A stretch of DNA of 64,000 bases from Streptomyces sp. NBC_01445 (lineage in GTDB: Bacteria; Actinomycetota; Actinomycetes; Streptomycetales; Streptomycetaceae), in the NCBI RefSeq assembly GCF_035918235.1, contig NZ_CP109485.1, positions 6,735,001 through 6,799,000 of the forward strand, written 5' to 3'. The position numbers and the translations under genes were made by a program. Numbering within the stretch: position 1 is the first letter of the stretch; each line of letters begins with the position of its first letter. Positions 1 to 11,661 of this stretch are shown in pieces. The notes under the pieces were generated by a model. That model did not search any database. It was given only the letters and a program-made list of their open reading frames with translations, and had not been told where the DNA came from.

Positions 1-235
1 GGTGGAACGTTGACTATTCGACCGGGTTCACGGGTCGGAGGCTGTGAGTACTGCTCTTCGGAGCGTGGAAAGCATGATCTCCGGGCGGGACCGGGTCGGG
101 CACGCTGTTGGGTGTCTGAAGGTACGGCCGAGACGGTCGCCTTCAGTGCCGGCCCCAGTGCACTCGAATCTCTGGTTCGGGGTGATGGGTGGTTGGTCGT
201 TGTTTGAGAACTGCACAGTGGACGCGAGCATCTGT
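1..235 (+). other. 16S-23S internal transcribed spacer (3' part)
   Basis: Spacer directly before 23S rRNA, without a tRNA gene, as is usual in Streptomyces. Bases 214-230 are perfectly complementary over 17 nt to bases 3363-3379 behind the 23S gene, so the two segments form the base of the long processing stem cut by RNase III. The 16S gene lies outside the window. The open frames here are not genes. Confidence 0.9.
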
Positions 236-3358
<3,123 letters not shown>

Positions 3359-3446
3359 CAGTTGCTCGCGTCCACTGTGTTGGTTCTGAAACCACGAACA
3401 ACCCCACGTTTGTCACAGAGCGTGGTGCGGTTGACAGTTTCATAGT

Positions 3447-3565
3447 GTTTCGGTGGTCATAGCGTGAGGGAAACGCCCGGTTACATTCCGAACCCGGAAG
3501 CTAAGCCTCACAGCGCCGATGGTACTGCAGGGGGGACCCTGTGGGAGAGTAGGACGCCGCCGAAC
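3447..3565 (+). rRNA. 5S ribosomal RNA
   Basis: A 119-nt 5S rRNA, 88 nt behind the 23S gene. It starts GTTTCGGTGGTCATAGCG and ends CGCCGCCGAAC; both arms of the terminal stem and the conserved CCGAACCCGGAAGCTAAG segment are present. It is the last gene of the rRNA operon. Confidence 0.96.
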
Positions 3566-3574
3566 TATTTTTGA

Positions 3575-3619
3575 AGAAAACCCCCGTAACGGATGAGAAT
3601 CCTGTTACGGGGGTTTTCT
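3575..3619 (+). terminator. Intrinsic terminator of the rRNA operon
   Basis: Perfect 16-bp inverted repeat (AGAAAACCCCCGTAAC at 3575-3590 and its complement at 3604-3619) around a 13-nt loop, 9 nt behind 5S. The stem closes with A/T pairs, so the 3' arm itself supplies the T-run (GGGGGTTTTCT). Confidence 0.93.
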
Positions 3620-3694
3620 GCGTTTAAGGGATTGGTCCCCTTTTCCGACCGGACCCCTTTTCAGGGCCCGGCCGAATGCTGTGCGGGGATACAG

Positions 3695-4285
3695 TCAGGA
3701 ATTCAGGCCGCGGAGGACGAGATCCGTGAGGGCCCTGAACTCCTCGTCGATGCCGGCCTTCTGCCACTCACCCGCGTACGCCGGATCGTGGAAGCGATTC
3801 GTCGCGTCGAATACCGCGCGGGCGGTCAGAGCCGGGTCGGGGTGAGGGAGGCTGAACTCTCCCCTGGCGACGCCGTCTTGAATGATGTGGCCGAGCTGCA
3901 TGATCAGCTCACCGACGTGCAGTTCGACCACGCGGCTGTTCTCGCTGATCAGAACTTGGTAGGTGGCGAAGAGCTGCGGATCGTCGCCTGCCTTGCGGCG
4001 TTTGGCCGCGAACAGTGTCGAGAACCATTGGCGCAACAGGGCGGGCGACGTCAGCGAGCCATCTGTCATCAGGAGTTGCAGTTCATTCGTGGTGCGGTCG
4101 AGCCAGCGCTTCGTGACCGCCTCGCGCAACTGTGCCTTTGTGCCGAAATGCCGGTAGACACTGCCGTGGCTGACGCCCAGCGCGCGGGCCACGTCGACGA
4201 CGGTCGCCTTCGCGGGACCGTGGCGACGCAGCACCTCCTCGGTCGCCTCGAGGATGCGCTCGGTGGTCAGGGTCTCGGTTGCCAT
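3695..4285 (-). CDS. TetR/AcrR-family transcriptional regulator
   Basis: A 196-residue one-component repressor-type protein. The N-terminal TetR helix-turn-helix (about residues 9-55) ends in the typical GVSHGSVYRHFGTKAQL recognition-helix region; the rest is a variable helical ligand-binding and dimer domain. It starts 24 nt behind the aldo-keto reductase gene on the same strand, so the two probably form one operon. The 12-bp inverted repeat at 5409-5455 before the reductase is the natural candidate operator, giving feedback on both genes. The ligand cannot be read from the sequence. Confidence 0.9.
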   Translation of the reverse strand: MATETLTTERILEATEEVLRRHGPAKATVVDVARALGVSHGSVYRHFGTKAQLREAVTKRWLDRTTNELQLLMTDGSLTSPALLRQWFSTLFAAKRRKAGDDPQLFATYQVLISENSRVVELHVGELIMQLGHIIQDGVARGEFSLPHPDPALTARAVFDATNRFHDPAYAGEWQKAGIDEEFRALTDLVLRGLNS

Positions 4286-4309
4286 GATGCCGACCGTACC
4301 CGGCGGAGA

Positions 4310-5344
4310 TCAGCGCTCGCTGTCGAGGTGTGCCATCTGCGCCTCGGGATAGCGGTCACCGGCGGCGGCACCGGCCGGGACGGCCTTCTCGATAGCGGCG
4401 AGGTCCGCCGAGTCCAGGGTGACGTCGAGAGCGCCGAGCGCCTCCGTCAGCCGGTCCCTGCGACGTGCGCCGACAAGGGGCACGATGTCGTCGCCGCGGC
4501 CGAGGACCCAGGCGATGGCGACCTGCGCGACACTGGCGCCCTTCTGCTCGGCGATCTTGCGCAGCGACTCGACGAGGTCGAGATTGTGCTGGAGGTTCTC
4601 GCCCTGGAAGCGCGGGCTCATTCCGCGGAAATCGTTCGCGGCGAGCTTGCGGTCCCGGCCGAAGTGACCGGAGATCAGACCGCGCGACAGGACCCCGTAC
4701 GCCGTGATGCCGATGCCGAGCTCGCGGGCGACCGGCAGGATCGCGTCCTCGATGCCGCGGGAGATCAGCGAGTACTCGATCTGCAGATCAGAGATGGGGG
4801 CGGTGGCCGCGGCCCGCCGGATCGTGTCGGCGCCGACCTCGCTCAGGCCGATGTGCCTGACGTGTCCCTTCTCGACGAGCTCGGCGATGGCGCCGATGGT
4901 CTCCTCGATCGGTACGTCGGGGTCGACACGGGCGATCCGGTAGACGTCTATGTGGTCGACGCCGAGGCGCTGGAGCGAGTACGCCGCGAAGTTCTTCACG
5001 GCGGCCGGCCGGCCGTCGTAGCTGGACCAGCCGCCGTCCGGGTCCCGGAGAGCGCCGAACTTCACGCTGGTCAGCGCCTTCTCGCGGTGTGCGGCGGGGG
5101 CGGTCCGCAGGGCCTCCCCGATCAGCATCTCGTTGTGCCCCATCGCGTAGAAGTCCCCGGTGTCGAGCAGGGTGATGCCGGCGTCGAGGGCCGCGTGGAT
5201 GGTGGCGATGGACTCGCCCCGGTCGGCCTCGCCGTAGAGCGCGGACATTCCCATGCAGCCGAGCCCGATGGCGGACACCTGCGGACCGGTGGAGCCTAGG
5301 GAGCGGGGGTGGAGGGTGGGGGAGGTGGGAGTGGTGGGGGACAT
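4310..5344 (-). CDS. Aldo/keto reductase
   Basis: A 344-residue NADPH-dependent aldo/keto reductase of the YajO/AKR13-like type. It shows the [13 protein letters not shown] N-terminal motif, the [14 protein letters not shown] segment with catalytic Asp and Tyr, and the C-terminal cofactor-binding region. In the barrel, where a catalytic His is common, the text reads [16 protein letters not shown] ([12 protein letters not shown]), so the usual YQIHR-type His is not obvious. An AAGGAA ribosome binding site stands 7 nt before the ATG at 5344. It is first in the operon with the TetR gene behind it, which suggests induction by a toxic carbonyl or quinone compound. Confidence 0.9.
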   Translation of the reverse strand: MSPTTPTSPTLHPRSLGSTGPQVSAIGLGCMGMSALYGEADRGESIATIHAALDAGITLLDTGDFYAMGHNEMLIGEALRTAPAAHREKALTSVKFGALRDPDGGWSSYDGRPAAVKNFAAYSLQRLGVDHIDVYRIARVDPDVPIEETIGAIAELVEKGHVRHIGLSEVGADTIRRAAATAPISDLQIEYSLISRGIEDAILPVARELGIGITAYGVLSRGLISGHFGRDRKLAANDFRGMSPRFQGENLQHNLDLVESLRKIAEQKGASVAQVAIAWVLGRGDDIVPLVGARRRDRLTEALGALDVTLDSADLAAIEKAVPAGAAAGDRYPEAQMAHLDSER

Positions 5345-5408
5345 AGAGCGTTCCTTGGGTCGGTGCCGTCAGTTCGAGAGTTCGGTGTCTCCCTATCCAC
5401 GATGGCAT

Positions 5409-5455
5409 GACAGATAACAGATTTCAATATCTGTCATCTGTCAGCTGTTATCTGT
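5409..5455. promoter_or_regulatory. Candidate TetR operator before the aldo-keto reductase
   Basis: GACAGATAACAG at 5409-5420 is repeated as its exact complement CTGTTATCTGTC at 5444-5455. Between them two further ATCTGTC copies occur (5429-5442). The cluster lies 65-111 bp before the reductase ATG, in an A/T-rich stretch suited to a promoter. The assignment to the adjacent TetR protein is inferred. Confidence 0.6.
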
Positions 5456-5491
5456 CGTGCGATGCCGGGCGCAATCGTTGTCGGACCCTCT

Positions 5492-5523
5492 GCCCGGTGG
5501 CCCGGTGGCCCGGTGGCCCGGTG
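5492..5523. repeat. GCCCGGTG tandem microsatellite
   Basis: Four perfect head-to-tail copies of the 8-mer GCCCGGTG, followed by a degenerate fifth copy, in the 403-bp intergenic stretch between the divergent reductase and VOC genes. No other feature was seen between here and the VOC start. Confidence 0.9.
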
Positions 5524-5747
5524 GCCGGGTTTCGCTGTTGAGCCTGTCCCGGCTGGGCGTTAGCGTTCTTTGCATGACTGCCGGGTCGGCCTTGGGCCGC
5601 GTACGAGTGAGGCGCCCGGCCTTCGGGTGAGGGTGGCGCGGGGCCGAGGGCCGCCGCGAGTCTCCGTGTTCCTTCCCGGCGCCCGTGTGCGGGGTGCCGC
5701 GTTCCTTCAGCAGCCGAAGAAGCGTATGAACCGGAGAACTGTCACCC

Positions 5748-6131
5748 ATGTCTGCTCAGTTGAATCACACCGCCGTCTATGCCCACGACCGTCATCTGTC
5801 GGCCGAGTTCCTCGCCGCCGTGTTGGGGTTGAAGGTCGGCGCTCCGTTCGGGCCGTTCCTGCCGGTCGATCTCGGTAACGGCGTGACCCTCGACTTCTAC
5901 GAGAAGCGCGACGAGCCCATTCAGTCGCAGCACTACGCCTTCCTCGTGCCCGACGAGGAGTTCGACGGGATGATCGGCCGCCTCGACGCCGTCGGAGTCA
6001 TCTACTTCGCCGACCCCAGCCACACGGAACCCGGCCGGATCAACCGGCTCTTCGGCGGCCGAGGCGCGTACTTCAGCGATCCCGACGGGCACAACATGGA
6101 GATCATGACTCGCCCCTACGTTCGCCCCTAG
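5748..6131 (+). CDS. VOC (glyoxalase/dioxygenase superfamily) protein
   Basis: A 127-residue single-module vicinal-oxygen-chelate protein. It has the paired beta-alpha-beta-beta-beta pattern: LNHTAVYAHD at the start gives the first metal-ligand His, and the end reads GAYFSDPDGHNMEIMTRPY, the classic C-terminal signature with His and Glu ligands. VOC proteins of this size act as dimers in glyoxalase, ring-cleavage or antibiotic-resistance reactions; which one applies here is not determined. GGAG lies 11 nt before the ATG. The adjacent genes are unrelated. Confidence 0.87.
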   Translation: MSAQLNHTAVYAHDRHLSAEFLAAVLGLKVGAPFGPFLPVDLGNGVTLDFYEKRDEPIQSQHYAFLVPDEEFDGMIGRLDAVGVIYFADPSHTEPGRINRLFGGRGAYFSDPDGHNMEIMTRPYVRP

Positions 6132-6149
6132 CTGGTGGTGGGGCGGGCA

Positions 6150-7592
6150 TCACCCCACCACCCGCGGCAGTCGCACGCTCAGTGCTGTCGTCAGGGCGAT
6201 GCCCGCCAGTTGCACCAGCAGGGTCGTCACCAGTGCGTCTCGTGTGCCCAGGCTTGGGATCAGGGTGAGGAACAGGGAGCCGAGTGTGGCTACGCCGAGG
6301 GCCAGGGCCGACTGCTGGGTGGTGATCATGACGCCGCTGCCTACTCCCGCCCGCGACGCCGGTACCTCGGACAGGATGAGCCGGAAGAGTATGGGGAGTT
6401 GGAGTGCCTGGCCCGCGCCCGCGAGTGCGGCGCCCGGCATCAGTTCCAGGACGCCCAGGTCGGGCCAGGTTCGCCAGGCCGCGAGGGCGATCAGGGCGAC
6501 GCCGGCCCCCTGGATGATGCCGCCCGCGGTGACGATCCGGGTGCCGTAACGGGCGATGAGGCGCGGGCCCGCGAGGGACACCGCGAAGAAGGCGACGGCC
6601 ATGGGCGCGAGGGCCAGGCCCGCCGGTACGGGGCCGAGGTGTTCGCCCTGCTGGAGCGCCACTGCGATCACGAACATGAAGCCGCTGAACCCGATGGAGA
6701 ACGGCACGACCATGATCAGGCCGCGGCGCAGTGAGACCAGCGCGAAGAGGCTGGGTGGGACCAGGGGGGTGCGGCCATGGCGGTCCGCACGGCGTTCCAC
6801 CTGGTAGAAGGCGTACGCGATGAAGGGGAAGACCGCGAGCGAGAGCCACGTCCACAGGGGCCAGCCCGCCGCCCTGCCCTCGGTCAGGGGTGCGAGGAGC
6901 GTGAGCAGGGACGCGGCGAGGAGTACCGTGCCGGGACCGTCGACCGGCTCGGGGTGCTCGGAGCGCGTCTCGGGGACGGCGCGGGCGGTCAGGAAGAGGC
7001 CGACGAGGACTACGGGCACGTTCACCAGGAACACCGACCGCCAGCCGGTCCCGAACACGTCTGCTGCGATGAGGACGCCGCCGAGGATCTGGCCGGCGAC
7101 CATGGACAGGCCCGCCGTCGCCCCGTACAGGCCCATGGCCTTCGCCCGGCGCCGGCCCGTCGTCGTCGACTGGATGGTGGCGAGGACCTGCGGGAGCATC
7201 GCGGCCGACGCGGCGCCCTGCGCGACGCGCGCGGCCACAAGGGTCCAGGCGTCGGGGGCGAGGCCGCAGGCCAGCGAGGTCAGGCCGAAGGCGATCATGC
7301 CGCCGAGGAACAGCCTGCGCCGGCCGAAGAGGTCGCCGAGCCGTCCGCCGAGGACGAGCAGGACGGCGTACGCGAGTCCGTATCCGGCGACGACGAGTTC
7401 GAGGAGCGCCTCGCCCGCGGCCAGGTCGTGGCCGATGGTGGGCAGGGCGACGTTCACGATGAAGAAGTCGATGAGAGGGAGGGCGGCACCTACGAGCACG
7501 GTGAAGAGCCCGAGTCCGCCGAGTGCCGGTGGGGCCGTGGCGGCGCGGGCAGTGGTGGCGACAGAGAGGGAACGGGTCCCGGTTCCGGTCAT
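6150..7592 (-). CDS. MFS drug exporter, 14-TM DHA2 type
   Basis: A 480-residue major facilitator of the drug:H+ antiporter-2 family (EmrB/QacA-like). TM1 carries IDFFIVNVALPTIG, the loop between TM2 and TM3 the motif GGRLGDLFGRRRLFL, and TM5 the antiporter motif (GPxxGG-like: QILGGVLIA). An in-frame start exists 24 codons upstream, but the ATG at 7592 (MTGTGTRSL) gives the usual N-terminus and leaves the upstream operator-like DNA free. The gene is divergent from the MmyB-type regulator at 7694, which probably controls it. The substrate is unknown. Confidence 0.9.
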   Translation of the reverse strand: MTGTGTRSLSVATTARAATAPPALGGLGLFTVLVGAALPLIDFFIVNVALPTIGHDLAAGEALLELVVAGYGLAYAVLLVLGGRLGDLFGRRRLFLGGMIAFGLTSLACGLAPDAWTLVAARVAQGAASAAMLPQVLATIQSTTTGRRRAKAMGLYGATAGLSMVAGQILGGVLIAADVFGTGWRSVFLVNVPVVLVGLFLTARAVPETRSEHPEPVDGPGTVLLAASLLTLLAPLTEGRAAGWPLWTWLSLAVFPFIAYAFYQVERRADRHGRTPLVPPSLFALVSLRRGLIMVVPFSIGFSGFMFVIAVALQQGEHLGPVPAGLALAPMAVAFFAVSLAGPRLIARYGTRIVTAGGIIQGAGVALIALAAWRTWPDLGVLELMPGAALAGAGQALQLPILFRLILSEVPASRAGVGSGVMITTQQSALALGVATLGSLFLTLIPSLGTRDALVTTLLVQLAGIALTTALSVRLPRVVG

Positions 7593-7619
7593 GGGTACCA
7601 GCGTCGTCGGGCGCTCAGA

Positions 7620-7661
7620 CTGGTACCAGAGTGTCCTTATCCTGGTAGAAGGACTACCTGG
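7620..7661. promoter_or_regulatory. Divergent promoter region with palindromic operator candidates
   Basis: Only 101 bp separate the MFS gene from the regulator gene. The region contains a perfect palindrome CTGGTACCAG (7620-7629) and a second dyad GGTAG-n5-CTACC (7644-7658), both with a GGTA/TACC core; a third GGTACCAG copy lies at 7594-7601 beside the MFS start codon. The cluster suggests one autoregulatory protein acting on both promoters. Confidence 0.5.
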
Positions 7662-7693
7662 CAACAGGCTCCGTGGCGCGGCAGGCTGGAGGC

Positions 7694-8680
7694 ATGACCA
7701 CGATGGCGCGGATTACTACGACGACTGGGGCAGAGGGACGGGCGCGGGCCGAGGCGGAGGCCCCGGCTCAGGCGGAGGCTCAGGCGAAGGCTGGAGGGCG
7801 GCCCGGGCAGGTGGCGCCCCCGCTCGAGTCGCCCAAGCGCGAGTCCGAGATCCGGCGGCATGAGCTCGCCGACTTTCTGCGCAGCCGTCGCGCCCGCATC
7901 ACCCCCGAGCAGGTCGGGCTGCCGCGCGGCCGGCGCCGGCGTACCCCCGGGCTGCGGCGTGAGGAGATCGCGCAGCTGTCCGCGGTCGGAGTCACCTGGT
8001 ACACGTGGCTCGAGCAGGCGCGGGACATCCAGGTGTCGGTTCAGGTCCTGGACGCGCTGGCCCGCGCGCTGCTCCTCGACGCGAGTGAGCGCGCGCATCT
8101 CTTCCAGCTCGCCGGGGCCGTCGATCCGTCGCCCGCGGCGAGCTGTCAGACCGTCACGCCGGCGCTGCGTCTGATGCTGGAGAAGCTGGAGCCGCTGCCC
8201 GCCTGCATCCAGAACAGCCGGTACGACATCCTCGCGTACAACCGTACGTACGGGCGGCTGCTGTGTGATCTGGACACGGTGGCACCCGAGGACCGCAACT
8301 GCATGGTGCTGATCTGCACGAACGAGCAGTGGCGGAAGTCGTTCGTGTTCCTGGAGGACACGATCCGGCTGATGGCGGCCAAGTTCCGCGGGTCGATGGC
8401 CGGTCATCTGGGCGAGCCCGCCTGGGAGTTGCTGCTCAAGCGGCTCGAGGACGAGTCGCCGGAGTTCCGTGAGGCGTGGCAGCTGCACGAGGTGGTGGGC
8501 ACGCGCAGCAAGACGAAGTACTTCCGCAACGCGTACGTCGGGCCGCTGTCCCTGGTCCACACCGATCTGTGGCTCGGCCCGGACCAGGGGGCCCGTCTGG
8601 TGACGTACACGCCCGCCGACGAGGAGTCCCGGGAGCGGCTCGACCGGCTTCAGGAGCTGGCGCTCGCCGTGGCCTCCTGA
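7694..8680 (+). CDS. XRE-family regulator with MmyB-like ligand-binding domain
   Basis: A 328-residue regulator. About 45 N-terminal residues are low-complexity (Ala/Glu/Gln repeats such as RAEAEAPAQAEAQAKAG). A lambda-type helix-turn-helix follows (ELADFLRSRRARI to RRTPGLRREEIAQLSAVGVTWYTWLEQ), then the MmyB-like domain, a PAS-like pocket with the motifs LEKLEPLPACIQNSRYDILAYN and the C-terminal YRNAYVGPLSLVHTDLWL-type segment. The ATG at 7694 has GGAGG 3 nt before it, a tight spacing, so a later start is possible. Many Streptomyces proteins of this family control a divergent oxidoreductase or MFS pump, as here. Confidence 0.9.
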   Translation: MTTMARITTTTGAEGRARAEAEAPAQAEAQAKAGGRPGQVAPPLESPKRESEIRRHELADFLRSRRARITPEQVGLPRGRRRRTPGLRREEIAQLSAVGVTWYTWLEQARDIQVSVQVLDALARALLLDASERAHLFQLAGAVDPSPAASCQTVTPALRLMLEKLEPLPACIQNSRYDILAYNRTYGRLLCDLDTVAPEDRNCMVLICTNEQWRKSFVFLEDTIRLMAAKFRGSMAGHLGEPAWELLLKRLEDESPEFREAWQLHEVVGTRSKTKYFRNAYVGPLSLVHTDLWLGPDQGARLVTYTPADEESRERLDRLQELALAVAS

Positions 8681-8761
8681 GTCTCCGGCTGCTCCGGCAA
8701 GGCGCAAGGCGGCTGGTGGCCGGCCTGGGGAACGGCTGTGCCGTGGCCGGCGGCGGTCGCT

Positions 8762-10231
8762 TCAGGAGCTGGCGCCCGCTGTGGCCTCCTGGATTTCCGG
8801 CTGTTCCAGGCAGCGGGCGGTGCGCTGTGCTGTGGAGCGTGCCCAGCGGCCGCTGGTGAGGAGGCCGACCAGGAGTACGGCGAGGCCGCAGCCCACGATG
8901 ATCCACCAGCCGCCGCGGCTCGCGTCGACGAACGTGGTCGCGTACGCCGATGTGCCGACGGCCCCCGCGACGCCCGACGCGAGGACCGCGCCGATGACGG
9001 CGACGCCGAGGGTCTGGCCGATCTGCCGGCTGGTGGAGGCCACCGCGGCGGCGACGCCCGCCTGGGCGCGGGGCATGCCGGAGACAGCGGTGTTCGTGAT
9101 GGGGGCGTTGACGAAGCCGAAGCCGAGGCCGAACAGGACGTAGCCGATGAAGCGGGTCACGTTCGACGTCTCCGCCTCGAACGCGGCGAACAGGAGGCCG
9201 CTCGCCGTCATCGCGATGCCCGCGACGAGCAGCGGGATCCTCGGGCCGCGGCTGCCGACGATGCGGCCGGAGACCGGAGCGCACACCAGGGTCATGGCCG
9301 CCATCGGCAGCATCCACAGGCCTGCGTCCAGGGCGTTGAGGCCGCGTACGTTCTGCAGGTAGAGCGTCGACAGGAACAGGAAGCCGCCGAGCGAGGCGAA
9401 CGCGCTGATCGCTATCACCGTGGCGCCGCTGAAGGGTGCCGAGCGGAAGAAGCGCAGGTCGATGAGGGGTTCGGCGCGGCGCGGCTCGTAGACGACCAGT
9501 CCGATGAGGGCCACGAGGGCGAGCAGTGCGAACGTCGCGATGGTGGGGGACGTCCACCCCGCTTCGGGGGCCTCGATGATCGCGTACGTGAGTGAGCCGA
9601 GGAGCACCATGACGAGGAGCTGCCCGATCGGGTCCGTGCGGCGCGGCTTGGGGGCGCGGGACTCGGGGACGTAGCGGATGGTCAGCAGGAGGGCGGCGAG
9701 GCCCACCGGCAGGTTGATCCAGAAGATGGAGCGCCAGCCGACCGAGTCGACGAGGACGCCGCCCACGATGGGGCCCGCGGCCATGGAGATGCCGACGACG
9801 CCGCCCCAGACGCCGATGGCCCGGGCGCGTTCGCGGGGCTCGGTGAACGTGTTGGTGATGATCGACATAGCGACGGGGTTGAGCATCGAGCCGCCGACCG
9901 CCTGGACCATGCGGAACACGATGAGGGACTCCAGGTTCGGCGCCACCGAGCACAGCACCGAGCCCACGGTGAAGATCACCAGGCCGGCCTTGAAGATCCG
10001 GCGGCGCCCGATCCGGTCGGCCGTCGAGCCCGCCAGCATCAGGAGCGACGCAAGGACCAGCGTGTACGCGTCGATGGTCCACTGCATGCCGGAGACGCTC
10101 GCGCCGAACTCCTTCTGCATGCTCGGCAGTGCGACGTTCAGGACGGTGTTGTCGAGGCTGACGATCAGCAGGCTCATGCAGCAGATCGCGAGGACGAGCA
10201 TCCGCCGGCGAGGAGTCAGTGGGGGTGGCAT
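8762..10231 (-). CDS. MFS drug exporter, 14-TM DHA2 type
   Basis: A 489-residue exporter, paralogous in type to the one at 6150 but clearly different in sequence. TM1 has SLDNTVLNVALPSM; motif A is GSTADRIGRRRIF; TM5 has the antiporter motif GPIVGGVLVDSVGWRSIFWINLP. The start chosen is the ATG at 10231 (MPPPLTPRRR); the longer open frame upstream is antisense to the dihydrouridine synthase gene and is not coding. The gene is convergent with the MmyB-type regulator and divergent from dus. The substrate is not evident. Confidence 0.9.
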   Translation of the reverse strand: MPPPLTPRRRMLVLAICCMSLLIVSLDNTVLNVALPSMQKEFGASVSGMQWTIDAYTLVLASLLMLAGSTADRIGRRRIFKAGLVIFTVGSVLCSVAPNLESLIVFRMVQAVGGSMLNPVAMSIITNTFTEPRERARAIGVWGGVVGISMAAGPIVGGVLVDSVGWRSIFWINLPVGLAALLLTIRYVPESRAPKPRRTDPIGQLLVMVLLGSLTYAIIEAPEAGWTSPTIATFALLALVALIGLVVYEPRRAEPLIDLRFFRSAPFSGATVIAISAFASLGGFLFLSTLYLQNVRGLNALDAGLWMLPMAAMTLVCAPVSGRIVGSRGPRIPLLVAGIAMTASGLLFAAFEAETSNVTRFIGYVLFGLGFGFVNAPITNTAVSGMPRAQAGVAAAVASTSRQIGQTLGVAVIGAVLASGVAGAVGTSAYATTFVDASRGGWWIIVGCGLAVLLVGLLTSGRWARSTAQRTARCLEQPEIQEATAGASS

Positions 10232-10266
10232 GTATCCGACGGTAGCCCGACGGTGGGCGGGGGCGC

Positions 10267-10318
10267 CCGCCAGGTCGGGGACAACCCTGGGCGGGGCTGT
10301 CCGCCAGGTGGGGGACAA
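10267..10318. repeat. 18-bp direct repeat in the MFS/dus promoter region
   Basis: CCGCCAGGTCGGGGACAA (10267-10284) recurs with one change at 10301-10318, 34 bp apart, in the 136-bp divergent promoter region. The second copy ends in an ACAATG hexamer that could serve as a -10 element for dus. It may be a regulator site pair or a simple duplication. Confidence 0.6.
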
Positions 10319-10367
10319 TGGAGAACTGCCCCTGCCCACAGCCCCACGATTTCGGAGAGCCCGCCCG

Positions 10368-11498
10368 ATGTCCCAGCAGCTCACCATCGGTCCGCACCTC
10401 GTGCAGCCGCCCGTGGTCCTCGCGCCCATGGCCGGGATCACGAACGCGCCCTTCCGCACCCTGTGCCGGGAGTACTCCGGCGGCAAGGGCCTCTTCGTGA
10501 GCGAGATGATCACGACGCGGGCGCTGGTCGAGCGCAACGAGAAGACCATGCAGCTGATTCGCTTCGACGCGAGCGAGCAGCCCCGGTCGATCCAGCTGTA
10601 CGGCGTCGATCCGGCGACCGTCGGCAAGGCCGTCCGCATGATCGCCGAAGAGGATCTCGCCGATCACATCGACCTGAACTTCGGCTGCCCGGTCCCCAAG
10701 GTGACGCGCAAGGGCGGCGGCTCCGCGCTCCCGTACAAGCGGAATCTGCTGCGGGCCATCCTGAAGGAGGCCGTCAGCGGGGCCGGGGACCTGCCGGTCA
10801 CGATGAAGATGCGCAAGGGCATCGACGACGACCACATCACCTTCCTCGACGCGGGCCGGATCGCCGTCGAGGAGGGCGTCACCGCGATCGCCCTGCACGG
10901 GCGGACCGCGGCGCAGCACTACGGCGGCACGGCCGACTGGGACGCCATCGCCCGCCTGAAGGAGCACGTCCCGGAGATTCCCGTCCTCGGCAACGGCGAC
11001 ATCTGGTGCGCCGACGACGCGGTGCGGATGATGCGCGAGACCGGCTGCGACGGTGTCGTGGTGGGGCGCGGCTGCCTGGGGCGGCCGTGGCTGTTCGGTG
11101 ATCTCGTCGCCGCCTTCGAGGGCACCGGCGCGCCCGCCGCGCCCGACCTGCGCAAGGTCGCCGACGCGATGGTGCGGCACGCCGGGCTGCTCGGCGAGTG
11201 GATCGGCGACGAGGCACGCGGTGTCATCGACTTCCGTAAGCACGTGGCCTGGTATCTCAAGGGCTTCTCGGTCGGTTCCGAGATGCGCAAGCGGCTCGCC
11301 GTCACGTCGTCGCTCGCCGAGCTGCGCGCGGGGCTCGACGAGCTGGACCTCGACCAGGCGTGGCCCGTGGGCGCGGACGGGCCTCGCGGCCGTACGTCCG
11401 GCAACAACCGGGTGGTGCTGCCGGACGGCTGGCTCAAGGACCCGTGGGACTGCGCCGGCGTCAGTGAGGACGCGGAGCTGGACACGTCCGGGGGGTGA
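10368..11498 (+). CDS. dus: tRNA-dihydrouridine synthase
   Basis: A 376-residue FMN enzyme that reduces uridine to dihydrouridine in tRNA D-loops, of the actinobacterial DusB-like group. The TIM barrel starts LAPMAGITNAPFRTLCREY; DLNFGCPVPKVTRKGGGSAL holds the catalytic Cys and the Lys; ALHGRTAAQHYGGTADW and GNGDIW give the FMN and phosphate contacts; VGRGCLGRPWLF closes the barrel and the helical C-terminal domain follows. The ATG at 10368 was chosen because the family starts just before the barrel; the long upstream extension of the frame is antisense to the MFS gene. Confidence 0.95.
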   Translation: MSQQLTIGPHLVQPPVVLAPMAGITNAPFRTLCREYSGGKGLFVSEMITTRALVERNEKTMQLIRFDASEQPRSIQLYGVDPATVGKAVRMIAEEDLADHIDLNFGCPVPKVTRKGGGSALPYKRNLLRAILKEAVSGAGDLPVTMKMRKGIDDDHITFLDAGRIAVEEGVTAIALHGRTAAQHYGGTADWDAIARLKEHVPEIPVLGNGDIWCADDAVRMMRETGCDGVVVGRGCLGRPWLFGDLVAAFEGTGAPAAPDLRKVADAMVRHAGLLGEWIGDEARGVIDFRKHVAWYLKGFSVGSEMRKRLAVTSSLAELRAGLDELDLDQAWPVGADGPRGRTSGNNRVVLPDGWLKDPWDCAGVSEDAELDTSGG

Positions 11499-11543
11499 CT
11501 GGTGGCGGGGGAGTTGTTTCCCCCACCCCGCCCCTTCCCGGAA

Positions 11544-11563
11544 CCGGGGGGCTCTGCCCCCGG
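11544..11563. terminator. Hairpin between convergent dus and glycosidase genes
   Basis: CCGGGGG (11544-11550) pairs with CCCCCGG (11557-11563) across a GCTCTG loop, in the 163-bp space between two convergent genes. This is the common Streptomyces GC-only hairpin and probably acts in both directions; there is no T-run. Confidence 0.6.
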
Positions 11564-11661
11564 ACGTCCGGACCCCCGGTCGCTCAAACGCCGCGACCGG
11601 CTGAAAGACCTCCCCAAGACCCCGTCGCCCGAAGACCCCGGTCGGCCGAAGACCCCCGTTG

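Noticed and set aside
3593..5299. 568-codon plus-strand open frame
   Set aside because: It runs antisense to the TetR and aldo-keto reductase genes; it has no recognisable domain, and the composition is that of a shadow frame in GC-rich DNA.
8436..11243. 935-codon minus-strand frame
   Set aside because: Spans the MFS gene out of frame and the antisense of dus; Arg/Pro/His-rich, no domain.
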